Shown one piece after another: positions 6,691 through 15,029 of a DNA stretch of 15,029 nt. Origin of the DNA: Geminicoccaceae bacterium (GTDB taxonomy: Bacteria > Pseudomonadota > Alphaproteobacteria > Geminicoccales > Geminicoccaceae). The DNA lies in contig JAPJRA010000027.1 of assembly GCA_030824835.1 (NCBI GenBank), positions 1 to 15,029 of the forward strand, written 5' to 3'. Under the pieces are notes generated by a model that searched no databases, was not told the origin of the DNA, and saw only the letters and a list, made by a program, of their open reading frames with translations. Position 1 is the stretch's first letter, and each line of letters starts with the position of its first letter. The position numbers and the translations under genes are program-made.

Positions 6691-6911
6691 GCCTGCAAGC
6701 TCCAGCATTGGCGTGGGGGAACACCGCCTTCATCCCAGCGGCGCCGGCAACATGTCCCGTACCGCTCGGAGCCGCCAATGCCGGCGCTCCATGGGTACCA
6801 TAGCTGCCGGAAATCGCTGGCTGATGCGCAACCTACAGGCTTGACGCTGCTCCCGAACGACGGCGACCATCGGCACTGGGATGCCATTGATCGCGAAGCT
6901 GGAGTGTGCCG

Positions 6912-7778
6912 GTGATCCGACATCGTTCCTCATCGGCACGGCGCATTTTGACTGTGGCAGCACTTGGACTCCTCACCGGGATCCGCATCACCCAGGCCGC
7001 GGGGTGCGGGGCGCCGGAGCTGCCATGCGACGTCCCGTTGGGCCAATACAACGTGGCCGCTCCAGCCTGGCACGAGGGCGACGGGCTACGACCCGTGGTG
7101 GTGCACTTCCATGGCGCCGGAAGCTCGGGCGCGGATGTTGTACGCGACGCGGCACTGGTCGGCCCGATCGTCAGCCACGGCTACGTAGTGATTGCACCCA
7201 CCGGCCTGAGCCGCCCCGGCCGTTCCGGCGGCAGCTGGTCGTTCGGTAACCGGCCGTCACGGCGCGACGAGCTCGCTTTCGTGCGGCAGGTGCTGGGCGA
7301 CGCCGTACCGCGGTTCCACCTCGACCGGGAGCGCGTCCTGCTCACCGGCTTTTCGATCGGCGGGTCGATGGTCTGGTACCTGGCATGCCAAGCGCCCGAC
7401 GAGTTCGCGGCTTACGCGTCAGTGGCGGGCGGCTTCTGGGTGCCGCAGCCTTCCAGCTGCGCCGGTCCGGTCAAGCTGCTGCACACGCATGGTTGGCGCG
7501 ACCAGACGGTCCCGTTGGAGGGCCGACCCCTACGTCCGGGTCTGGCGCAGAGCGACATCTTTGCTGGCCTTGCCTTATGGCGCAGCGTCGATGGCTGTGT
7601 CGGCGAGCGCCCCGACACGTTTGACACCGACGGGACGTTCTGGCGCCGAACCTGGAACGACTGCAGGCCTGGCACGACGCTTGAGCTGGCTCTGCACCAA
7701 GGCGGTCACGAGGTCCCGGAAGGGTGGCCCACACTGGCCCTGGACTGGTTCGAGAGCGTGGTCCCCGGCGCGGACTGA
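6912..7778 (+). CDS. Secreted PHB depolymerase-like alpha/beta hydrolase (COG3509 type)
   Basis: A 288-residue exported esterase. A basic N-terminus and hydrophobic stretch (residues 1-30, ending RITQAA) form a signal peptide. The fold shows HFHGAGSSG (66-73, oxyanion-hole region), the nucleophile elbow GFSIGG with Ser148, a likely acid Asp197 in HGWRDQTVP and catalytic His266 in HQGGHEVP. This is the layout of polyhydroxybutyrate depolymerase/feruloyl esterase-like proteins (LpqC family); the true substrate cannot be read. Six cysteines (32, 39, 159, 183, 229, 251) could form disulfides. A GTG at 6912 is preferred since GGAG (6901-6904) lies seven bases upstream; the in-frame GTG at 6906 is too close to it. 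Its last 73 bases overlap the flavoprotein gene on the other strand. Confidence 0.87.
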   Translation: MIRHRSSSARRILTVAALGLLTGIRITQAAGCGAPELPCDVPLGQYNVAAPAWHEGDGLRPVVVHFHGAGSSGADVVRDAALVGPIVSHGYVVIAPTGLSRPGRSGGSWSFGNRPSRRDELAFVRQVLGDAVPRFHLDRERVLLTGFSIGGSMVWYLACQAPDEFAAYASVAGGFWVPQPSSCAGPVKLLHTHGWRDQTVPLEGRPLRPGLAQSDIFAGLALWRSVDGCVGERPDTFDTDGTFWRRTWNDCRPGTTLELALHQGGHEVPEGWPTLALDWFESVVPGAD

Positions 7779-9010
7779 CCGCTGCCACCCGCCTCCAGCC
7801 AGCACTGAGCTCCCAGCGCCGCAGCACGGCCGGTGGCCAGGACCGCCTGCAGCAGGTATCCTCCCGTGGGAGCCTCCCAGTCGAGCATCTCCCCGGCAAC
7901 AAAGGTCCCAGGGCGGCGATGCAGCATCAGCTGGTCGTCGAGTTCGGCCAGCGCTACGCCGCCGGCCGTCGATATCGCCCGAGCCAGAGACTGAGGCGCC
8001 GCGAGCAGGAGTGGCACGGCCTTGATCAGCGCCGCTAACCGCTCAGGCTCACCAGGCAATGGGCCGCACTCCCGCAGCAGATTGATGGCCACAGGTTCCA
8101 GCCCTGCCCCCTTGCGTAGCGTGTTGGTCAGCGACTGGGCAGCTGGCACCCGGGCCAAGCGCGCAGCGAGCCTTGCCGTGGGGGTATCGGGCCGAAGGTC
8201 GACATGCACGGTCGCTGGGCCCGTAGCGGCGATAGCATCGCGCAGACGTGAGGAGAGTGCGTAGACCACCCCGCCCTCGATACCATACTCGGTCACCATC
8301 GCTTCCCCTGGCACCGTCCTCCCGTGGAAGGTCAACGTCACCTTCTTCAGCGGCTGGCCGGCAAAACGGCTGCGGAATTGTTGGCTCCAGGCGACCGTGA
8401 AGCCACAATTAGCCGGCCGCAGGGCTGTGATCTCGATCCCCGTTGCCGCCACCGGTGCTACCCAGCTCCCGTCGGCGCCCAGCCGCGGCCAGCTGGCGCC
8501 ACCAACGGCCAGCACCGTCGCCGCCGGGGAGACCACAGCGCTGGATCCGTCGGGCAGTCGAAACACCAAATTGCCGTCGTCGTCCCAGCCGGTCCATTCA
8601 TGCGCTGTCTGCAGCCGCACCCCCTGCTTGCCCAGCCGCGCGAGCCATGCACGCAGGAGTGGCGATGCCTTGAGGGCCAGCGGAAAGATCCGACCACTCG
8701 AGCCCACGAAGGTATCCTGCCCCAGTCCGTGAGCCCAGGCGCGCAGGGAGGCTGCCGGAAACCCGTCGATGATCGGGGTCAGCCAGTCCTCTGCGGCACC
8801 GTAGCGGGATAAGAACGGCGCCCGGTCCTCGGCGTGGGTCAGGTTGAGTCCACCGCGCCCGGCCAGCAGCAGCTTGCGCCCGACACGCGGCATCCGCTCA
8901 TAGAGCGTCACATTGTAGCCGGACGCACTCAGCGTCTCCGCGGCCATCAATCCGGCCGGGCCGGCGCCGACCACCGTAATCAGTCCTTTCGAGGTCGGGA
9001 TGACGCTCAC
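7706..9010 (-). CDS. BaiN/HI0933-like FAD-dependent oxidoreductase (TIGR03862-type)
   Basis: A 434-residue flavoprotein. The N-terminal dinucleotide fold has VGAGPAG (14-20), followed by RKLLLAGRGGLNLTH (45-59), diagnostic of the HI0933/BaiN family, and closes with GTFVAGEMLDWEAPTGGYLLQ near the C-terminus. It resembles the TIGR03862 branch (PP_4765-like), whose substrate is unknown. The GTG start at 9010 overlaps the stop of the upstream M20 gene by four bases (GTGA), indicating coupling; the frame is open further upstream but that extension overlaps the M20 gene heavily. After the usual family end (about ALGAQCWLEAGG) there are some 25 extra polar residues, and that tail is the part overlapping the convergent esterase gene. 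Confidence 0.9.
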   Translation of the reverse strand: MSVIPTSKGLITVVGAGPAGLMAAETLSASGYNVTLYERMPRVGRKLLLAGRGGLNLTHAEDRAPFLSRYGAAEDWLTPIIDGFPAASLRAWAHGLGQDTFVGSSGRIFPLALKASPLLRAWLARLGKQGVRLQTAHEWTGWDDDGNLVFRLPDGSSAVVSPAATVLAVGGASWPRLGADGSWVAPVAATGIEITALRPANCGFTVAWSQQFRSRFAGQPLKKVTLTFHGRTVPGEAMVTEYGIEGGVVYALSSRLRDAIAATGPATVHVDLRPDTPTARLAARLARVPAAQSLTNTLRKGAGLEPVAINLLRECGPLPGEPERLAALIKAVPLLLAAPQSLARAISTAGGVALAELDDQLMLHRRPGTFVAGEMLDWEAPTGGYLLQAVLATGRAAALGAQCWLEAGGSGQSAPGTTLSNQSRASVGHPSGTS

Positions 9011-10134
9011 CGGCACCAAGAACGGGCAAGATCGGCGTAGAGCTCGGTCGCCTGCTCGATCCGCAGCAGCGAGCACCACTCGTCGGTCTTGTGTGCCTGC
9101 TCTGTCTCACCTGGCCCGAGGATCACCGTCGGTGGGCTGCCATAAGCTGGCGTCAGGTAGCCGGCGTCGGTGGCAAACGGCACCGGTGCCAGTGGCGTCG
9201 ACCGTCCGGTGATAGCGGCCGCTCGCTCGGCCACCTGTGCCAGCCAGTCGCCCCCGCCGTCGGTCCACAGGGGCGGCGCGTCGACCAGTAGCTCGATCTC
9301 GGCATCGGGCAGCAGCGTTGCCAGCTGTGCCACGACCGATTGCCCACTCTGGCCGGGGATGGGTCGAATATCGATGCCGAGAATTGCCGAATCAGGCACG
9401 GAATTGAGGTTCAGACCGCCTTCGATCCGCCCGAGATTGAGGGTCGGCCGGCCCAGGCCAGGATGGATGATGCCGCCGAAGTCATGGTCGGCCAAGAGCA
9501 CCGCCGCCCGTGCAGCCTTGAGGACGGCGTTGTCGCCCTCGTGAGGCATTGAGGCATGCGCGGTGCGGCCGGCAAAGCGTAGCCTGATCCAGATCACGCC
9601 GCGATGGCCCAGCCGCGGCGCCAGACCCGTGGGCTCGCCCACCACCAGCGCACCGACCTGCCCCAAGCTGCCGGGAGTCTCGACGACTCGACGGGCCCCC
9701 GCGCAGCCGATCTCCTCGCCGGCCGTCAGCACCAGCTCGATGCCGGCACGCCGTCCCCGATCGCGGGCGGCGTCGATGGCGGCCACGACCATGCCAGCGA
9801 CACCACTCTTCATATCTGCAGAGCCGCGACCGAAAAGCCGGTCGCCATCGGCCTCGCCGCTGAAAGGGTCGCGGCGCCACGGTGCCTCGCCCAGTGGTAC
9901 GATGTCGACGTGGCCGGTAAAGCCGATCGCCGGCGCATCCGCGTCGCTGCCGTTGATCCTGGCGATCAGGTTCGGGCGGCCGGGCGCCAAGTCGACGCAA
10001 TGGACCGCGAACCCCGCTCCCTCGAGCAGGCCACCCAGAATGCCGATGGCGCGTTCCTCGCCACCTGGCGGGTTGATCGTGTTTTCCTGCAGCAGCCGGC
10101 GGGTGAGCGCCACCGCCTCGACACCGAGTGCCAT
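9007..10134 (-). CDS. M20 family metallopeptidase/deacylase (ArgE/DapE-like)
   Basis: A 375-residue zinc-dependent amidohydrolase-type enzyme. Expected metal and catalytic residues are in place: H75 and D77 in GHVDIVP, D107 in GRGSADMKSG, the E140-E141 pair in TAGEEIG, E167 in VGEPTG and H348 in EQAHKTDEW. The dimerisation domain lies at about 178-290 and contains H193 in GRTAHAS. The length and spacing match acetylornithine deacetylase/succinyl-diaminopimelate desuccinylase. Which N-acyl substrate is used cannot be decided; GRTAHAS and GPGETEQAHKTDE are shared by both groups. The ATG at 10134 has AGGAAAGG six bases upstream. It follows the sirtuin gene by 71 bases and is coupled to the flavoprotein gene. 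The frame extends 141 bases upstream without likely function. Confidence 0.9.
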   Translation of the reverse strand: MALGVEAVALTRRLLQENTINPPGGEERAIGILGGLLEGAGFAVHCVDLAPGRPNLIARINGSDADAPAIGFTGHVDIVPLGEAPWRRDPFSGEADGDRLFGRGSADMKSGVAGMVVAAIDAARDRGRRAGIELVLTAGEEIGCAGARRVVETPGSLGQVGALVVGEPTGLAPRLGHRGVIWIRLRFAGRTAHASMPHEGDNAVLKAARAAVLLADHDFGGIIHPGLGRPTLNLGRIEGGLNLNSVPDSAILGIDIRPIPGQSGQSVVAQLATLLPDAEIELLVDAPPLWTDGGGDWLAQVAERAAAITGRSTPLAPVPFATDAGYLTPAYGSPPTVILGPGETEQAHKTDEWCSLLRIEQATELYADLARSWCR

Positions 10135-10205
10135 ACCGAGCCTTTCCTGATGAGACTGATGGCCTGATCCTGGGCACCCGCAGCACGCCTGTCCAGCCTC
10201 ACGGC

Positions 10206-10961
10206 TCAGGCTGCCTCGGCCAGCAACTCCTCGACCAGTGCCGGCACCAGCAGCCCGGCAGTACCCTGCCGGCACTCCGCAAAGGCGGAGCTCATGACTG
10301 AGTCCTCGAGATTGACCTCGATGGTCCTAGCGCTGCCGGCCGCACGAACCGTCGCCACGAAACCCGCTGCGGGGTAGACCTGCCCGGAGGTGCCGATGGC
10401 CACGAACAGATGGCACCGCTCCAGCGCCGCATAGATTTCGTCCATGCGGTATGGCATCTCGCCGAACCACACGATGTCGGGTCGGAGCCGCCCGTGCCGG
10501 GCACAATCAGGGCACCTGGACGTGATGCCGAGGTCCCCTGACCAAGCGGACGAACGTCCGCAATCGAGGCACCGGGCACGCATCAGCTCGCCGTGCATAT
10601 GAATGAGCTGGCGGCTGCCCGCCCGCTCATGCAGGTCATCCACGTTTTGCGTGACGATCAGGACTTTCCCGGGCCAATCACGCTCGAGACGAGCCAGCGC
10701 CAGATGGGCCGCGTTCGGGACGATTGCAGGATCGCGGAGCTGCGCGCGCCGCTGATTGTAGAACCGCTGCACGAGAGCCGGATCACGGGCGAATGCCCCC
10801 GGCGTCGCCACCTCCTCGACCCGGTGCCCTTCCCATAGGCCACCGGCACCACGGAAGGTTGCCAAGCCAGACTCCGCGGACACACCGGCGCCCGTGAGGA
10901 CGACAATCGATCCTGCCGCACTTGGCCCAATTGAGAGTGGGCCTCGACGTCCCGGTTCCAT
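10206..10961 (-). CDS. cobB: NAD-dependent protein deacylase, sirtuin class III
   Basis: A 251-residue SIR2-family enzyme that removes acyl groups from protein lysines using NAD. Visible motifs are the NAD loop GAGVSAESGLATFRG (24-38), the QNVDDLHERAG segment (105-115), the catalytic HMHGEL with H123 and a zinc site of four cysteines (C131, C134, C150, C153). Tyr68 and Arg71 in FYNQRR form the YxxR signature of class III sirtuins, linked to desuccinylase and demalonylase activity, as in E. coli CobB. The start is uncertain: ATG 10961 gives a normal N-terminus, ATG 11027 adds 22 residues, and neither has a clear ribosome site. It is the first gene of a probable three-gene run and divergent from the AbiEi-type gene. 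Confidence 0.92.
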   Translation of the reverse strand: MEPGRRGPLSIGPSAAGSIVVLTGAGVSAESGLATFRGAGGLWEGHRVEEVATPGAFARDPALVQRFYNQRRAQLRDPAIVPNAAHLALARLERDWPGKVLIVTQNVDDLHERAGSRQLIHMHGELMRARCLDCGRSSAWSGDLGITSRCPDCARHGRLRPDIVWFGEMPYRMDEIYAALERCHLFVAIGTSGQVYPAAGFVATVRAAGSARTIEVNLEDSVMSSAFAECRQGTAGLLVPALVEELLAEAA

Positions 10962-11066
10962 ATCAGGGCTTGTCAGTATGGCAGCGGTCCCAATGCCGCT
11001 CGCAGCGGCCGGTCGGCGCCAAGTCATGCACTATGAGAGATGGCTCGCCGGGGTCGGCGAAGATGC

Positions 11067-11079
11067 GAACTACGAGTTC
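11067..11079. promoter_or_regulatory. Inverted repeat between divergent genes, possible operator
   Basis: GAACT (11067-11071) and AGTTC (11075-11079) are separated by ACG. The repeat lies between the start region of the sirtuin gene and the most likely start of the AbiEi-type gene. AbiEi antitoxins are known to repress their own promoter through inverted repeats, so this is a reasonable place for an operator. A 5-base arm is short and may be chance. Confidence 0.25.
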
Positions 11080-11118
11080 TCGATTTCCCTACTCCCAACT
11101 ACGCCAGAGCCGCCCAAA

Positions 11119-11349
11119 ATGCGTAAGCGCGACCGGGATCGCGCAGAAGCACTACGCCTCGCCGGCGGCCGGAAGCCCTCGCTGAGGGACCGAGCCGTCG
11201 CCCTGGCCAATGAGCGCGGCGTGGTGCGGACGCGCGATCTAACGGACATCGGGATCCCTCGCTGTTACTTGGCCCGCATGTGCGAAGAGGGCCTGCTTAT
11301 AAAGGTCGGATATGGCCAGTATCGCGCGGCCGATCGTCAGGCGGCTTGA
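11119..11349 (+). CDS. AbiEi-type antitoxin-domain protein, orphan
   Basis: A 76-residue protein that is mainly a winged-helix-like domain: SLRDRAVALANERGVVRTRDL (21-41), IPRCYLARMCEEGLLIKVGYGQYR (46-69). This is the pattern of the N-terminal DNA-binding domain of AbiEi antitoxins of type IV toxin-antitoxin systems. In AbiEi the domain represses transcription and a C-terminal domain counters the AbiEii nucleotidyltransferase toxin. Here only the DNA-binding part exists and no toxin gene follows: the next gene is a LysR regulator. It may be a truncated remnant or a small stand-alone regulator. The start is uncertain: the frame is open to 10894, with in-frame ATGs at 10978, 11026 and 11119. The last was chosen because the conserved domain begins soon after it. 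Confidence 0.68.
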   Translation: MRKRDRDRAEALRLAGGRKPSLRDRAVALANERGVVRTRDLTDIGIPRCYLARMCEEGLLIKVGYGQYRAADRQAA

Positions 11350-11588
11350 GGGGCGGAGGACGCTGACCGAGGTCCGGTGAACCATGCCGCCGCCAAGCGG
11401 GCATCTTGATCCATTTCGGATCGAATTTATGCAAACGCGTCGCAATAGCATTAACTTATCGGGCGGACTACAGTCCTGTCGGCCGTGCTGCCGATCCGAG
11501 TCGGCTGCGCTATCTCAGGGTGAAAATTCCGGCGGGTCATTCCCATATTGGTTGAGGCGGTTGCCGCTCGGCCGGGCACGTAAATTCC

Positions 11589-11629
11589 GGAGGTGCCATG
11601 ACAGGAGGTTGCCGGAATCACAGGAGGAG
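11589..11629 (+). promoter_or_regulatory. Three Shine-Dalgarno-like sites ahead of the LysR gene
   Basis: GGAGG (11589-11593), AGGAGG (11603-11608) and AGGAGGAG (11622-11629) lie within 41 bases. The first precedes an ATG at 11598 that opens a 20-codon frame ending at 11660, out of frame with the LysR gene. The third is nine bases ahead of an in-frame CTG at 11639. The cluster makes the true LysR start unclear and would allow a leader-peptide arrangement. Confidence 0.35.
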
Positions 11630-12556
11630 TTCCGATCGCTGGAAGCGCCTATCGAACTGAGACATCTGCGCTATGCGGTCGCCGCTGCGCACTACCGCAG
11701 CTTTCGGCGGGCGGCTGAGGCGCTTGGGGTCAAGCAATCGACCTTGAGCCGCTGCATTTCGCAATTGGAAGAGCGTCTGGGCGTCGTGTTGTTCGAACGA
11801 ACCAACGGGGGTGTTCGGCTGACTACGGCTGGCGTCGAGATATTGCGGACCTCTCGGCATCTCGTCGACACGGTCGATCATATGGCCGCAACCGCCAAGG
11901 ACATAGGCAGGGGCGAGGCTGGCCGCCTCACAATCGGGTTCTACACTTCGCTGTCGGCCGGGAACCTGCGGGCCAGCCTGATCGAGTATGCGTCGCGGTT
12001 CCCGAAGGTCGAAATCCAGACATATGAGGGTGCACGCGCATGCCTGTTCGCCGGCGTCGACGCTGGACGGCTCGATGTCGCCATCGTGACGGGTGATCCG
12101 ATCTCTCGCGAGGGAAAGGTCATGGGTCTCTGGAGCGAGCGCATCATGGTCGCGCTGCTTGAAGGTCACCGATTGGCCGGCAACAACATCGTCTATTGGA
12201 CCGATCTGAAGGACGAGACCTTCCTCTTCAGCCAGCGTGATCCCGGGCCGGAGATCCAGGATATCTTGCTGGCGAAGCTCGCCGCGCCGGGCGAGCGGCC
12301 CAAGGTCATCAGTCACGACGTCAGCCGCGAGAACATCAAGAGCCTCGTGGGAGCGGGCTTCGGCGTCAGCCTGATGTGCGAAGCCTGCGTCGGGGCTTCT
12401 TATACAGGCGTAGTTTACCGCGAGGCGCGGGACGGCAATGGCCCAAGCCGGATCAACTATGCAGCCTATTGGCAGGGCGACAACGACAATCCGGCGCTGG
12501 CGGGTTTCATCAACCTGCTGCAAAAGCGCTATCCCTCCTTGCCCGCGGGCGACTGA
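11609..12556 (+). CDS. LysR-type transcriptional regulator
   Basis: A 315-residue LysR regulator as called. The N-terminal winged helix-turn-helix covers about residues 16-75 (IELRHLRYAVAAAHYRSF, then AAEALGVKQSTLSRCISQLEERLG and LFERTNGGVRLTTAG). The effector-binding domain begins near GRLTIGFYTSLSAGNL and ends NLLQKRYPSLPAGD. Inducer and targets cannot be read. The family normally starts with Met just before ELRHLRY, but here that codon is ATC, so the start is unusual: TTG 11609 is used here, and CTG 11639 with AGGAGGAG upstream is an equal candidate. An in-frame ATG exists far upstream at 11384 but would add a non-conserved leader. It is convergent with the DUF2274 gene and overlaps its end by 28 bases. 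LysR-type genes are found near trb modules of conjugative elements. Confidence 0.88.
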   Translation: MPESQEEFRSLEAPIELRHLRYAVAAAHYRSFRRAAEALGVKQSTLSRCISQLEERLGVVLFERTNGGVRLTTAGVEILRTSRHLVDTVDHMAATAKDIGRGEAGRLTIGFYTSLSAGNLRASLIEYASRFPKVEIQTYEGARACLFAGVDAGRLDVAIVTGDPISREGKVMGLWSERIMVALLEGHRLAGNNIVYWTDLKDETFLFSQRDPGPEIQDILLAKLAAPGERPKVISHDVSRENIKSLVGAGFGVSLMCEACVGASYTGVVYREARDGNGPSRINYAAYWQGDNDNPALAGFINLLQKRYPSLPAGD

Positions 12557-12771
12557 CGCGGCCGCCGCGCCTTCGCGAATCCGCGATCGGTGGCCATGAA
12601 GCGCTCCACCATGGGGACGATCAGCTTGGCCGGGTCGCTTACCGGATGGCCGGTCTCGCGGGCCAGGATTTCCGCGTAAGCGACCAGGTCACGATGAACG
12701 GTCGCTGGAAATTCAACCGTGAGCTTGACCGGCTTGTCGTCGGCAACGGCCCCGAGCTTCAGCTTTGCCAT
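12529..12771 (-). CDS. DUF2274 protein of the trb conjugation operon
   Basis: An 80-residue protein, MAKLKLGAVADDKPVKLTVE at its start, then FPATVHRDLVAYAEILARETG and LIVPMVERFMATDRGFAKARR. This matches DUF2274, a small family typically encoded immediately after trbI in P-type conjugation operons. It has no signal peptide or membrane helix and is basic at its C-terminus; the short strand-helix-helix look recalls ribbon-helix-helix proteins, which would suit an operon regulator, but that is inference. Its ATG lies one base after the trbI stop, so it is coupled to trbI. The last 28 bases overlap the LysR gene on the opposite strand. Confidence 0.88.
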   Translation of the reverse strand: MAKLKLGAVADDKPVKLTVEFPATVHRDLVAYAEILARETGHPVSDPAKLIVPMVERFMATDRGFAKARRPRQSPAGKEG

Positions 12772-12772
12772 G

Positions 12773-15008
<2,236 letters not shown>

Positions 15009-15012
<4 letters not shown>

Positions 15013-15029
15013 TGCCCAAGCTCCCGTGA
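15009..15029 (-). CDS. trbF: Last codons of the upstream trb gene, probably trbF
   Basis: On the - strand the final bases read as the codons for SRELGQ followed by TGA, whose bases overlap the trbG ATG (ATGA). A TrbF tail ending in a W-S/T-REL-like sequence, and the usual order trbF-trbG-trbI, fit this. Only six residues are visible, so the assignment rests mainly on gene order and overlap style. Confidence 0.45.

Noticed and set aside
11408..11422. GATCC-N5-GGATC as a LysR operator
   Set aside because: It does not fit the T-N11-A rule of LysR sites and is about 200 bases from the gene start; chance is likely.
11618..12523. A 301-codon open frame on the - strand opposite the LysR gene
   Set aside because: The LysR frame has clear domain motifs; the opposite frame has none and is a composition effect.
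10900..12600. Tn4371-type attachment core (TTTTTCAT) near the trb end
   Set aside because: I looked for it on both strands by eye and did not find it.

Overview
The window reads as a high-GC alphaproteobacterial chromosome. The genes use GTG and ATG starts with short or overlapping junctions. The DUF1244 and DUF6460-like genes, the three-subunit periplasmic-type formate dehydrogenase and the trb transfer genes are all common in alphaproteobacteria. A Rhodospirillales/Hyphomicrobiales-like host is an inference; genus cannot be read from this sequence.

Region 1 (1-4619, + strand) is the 3' part of a respiratory formate dehydrogenase operon: the end of the catalytic molybdopterin subunit, a four-cluster Fe-S subunit, a 73-residue single-helix protein, a cytochrome b subunit, a 118-residue exported protein, a WD40 propeller fused to a cytochrome c domain, and a 40-residue one-helix protein. 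Most junctions overlap by a few bases, so the seven genes look translationally coupled. The core should move electrons from formate through Fe-S clusters and heme b to the quinone pool. The WD40-cytochrome c fusion and the three small proteins are the least explained parts.

Region 2 (4646-7778) holds single genes: a Kbp-type BON-LysM protein (-), a small DUF6460-like membrane protein (+), a DUF1244 protein (+), a 402-base convergent intergenic region with a perfect 20-base palindrome and two tandem hairpins, a secreted NTF2-like protein (-) and a secreted PHB-depolymerase-like esterase (+). Region 3 (7706-10961, - strand) is a probable three-gene run: a class III sirtuin, an M20 deacylase and a BaiN/HI0933-like flavoprotein whose tail overlaps the esterase head-on.

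Region 4 (about 11119-15029) looks like the edge of a conjugative element: an orphan AbiEi-type antitoxin-domain protein (+), a LysR regulator with a non-standard start (+), then on the - strand the last codons of trbF, trbG, trbI and a DUF2274 gene. This is the distal end of a P-type (trb) type IV secretion operon, probably from an integrative conjugative element or plasmid. No integrase, tRNA, CRISPR array, transposase or clear attachment site was seen.
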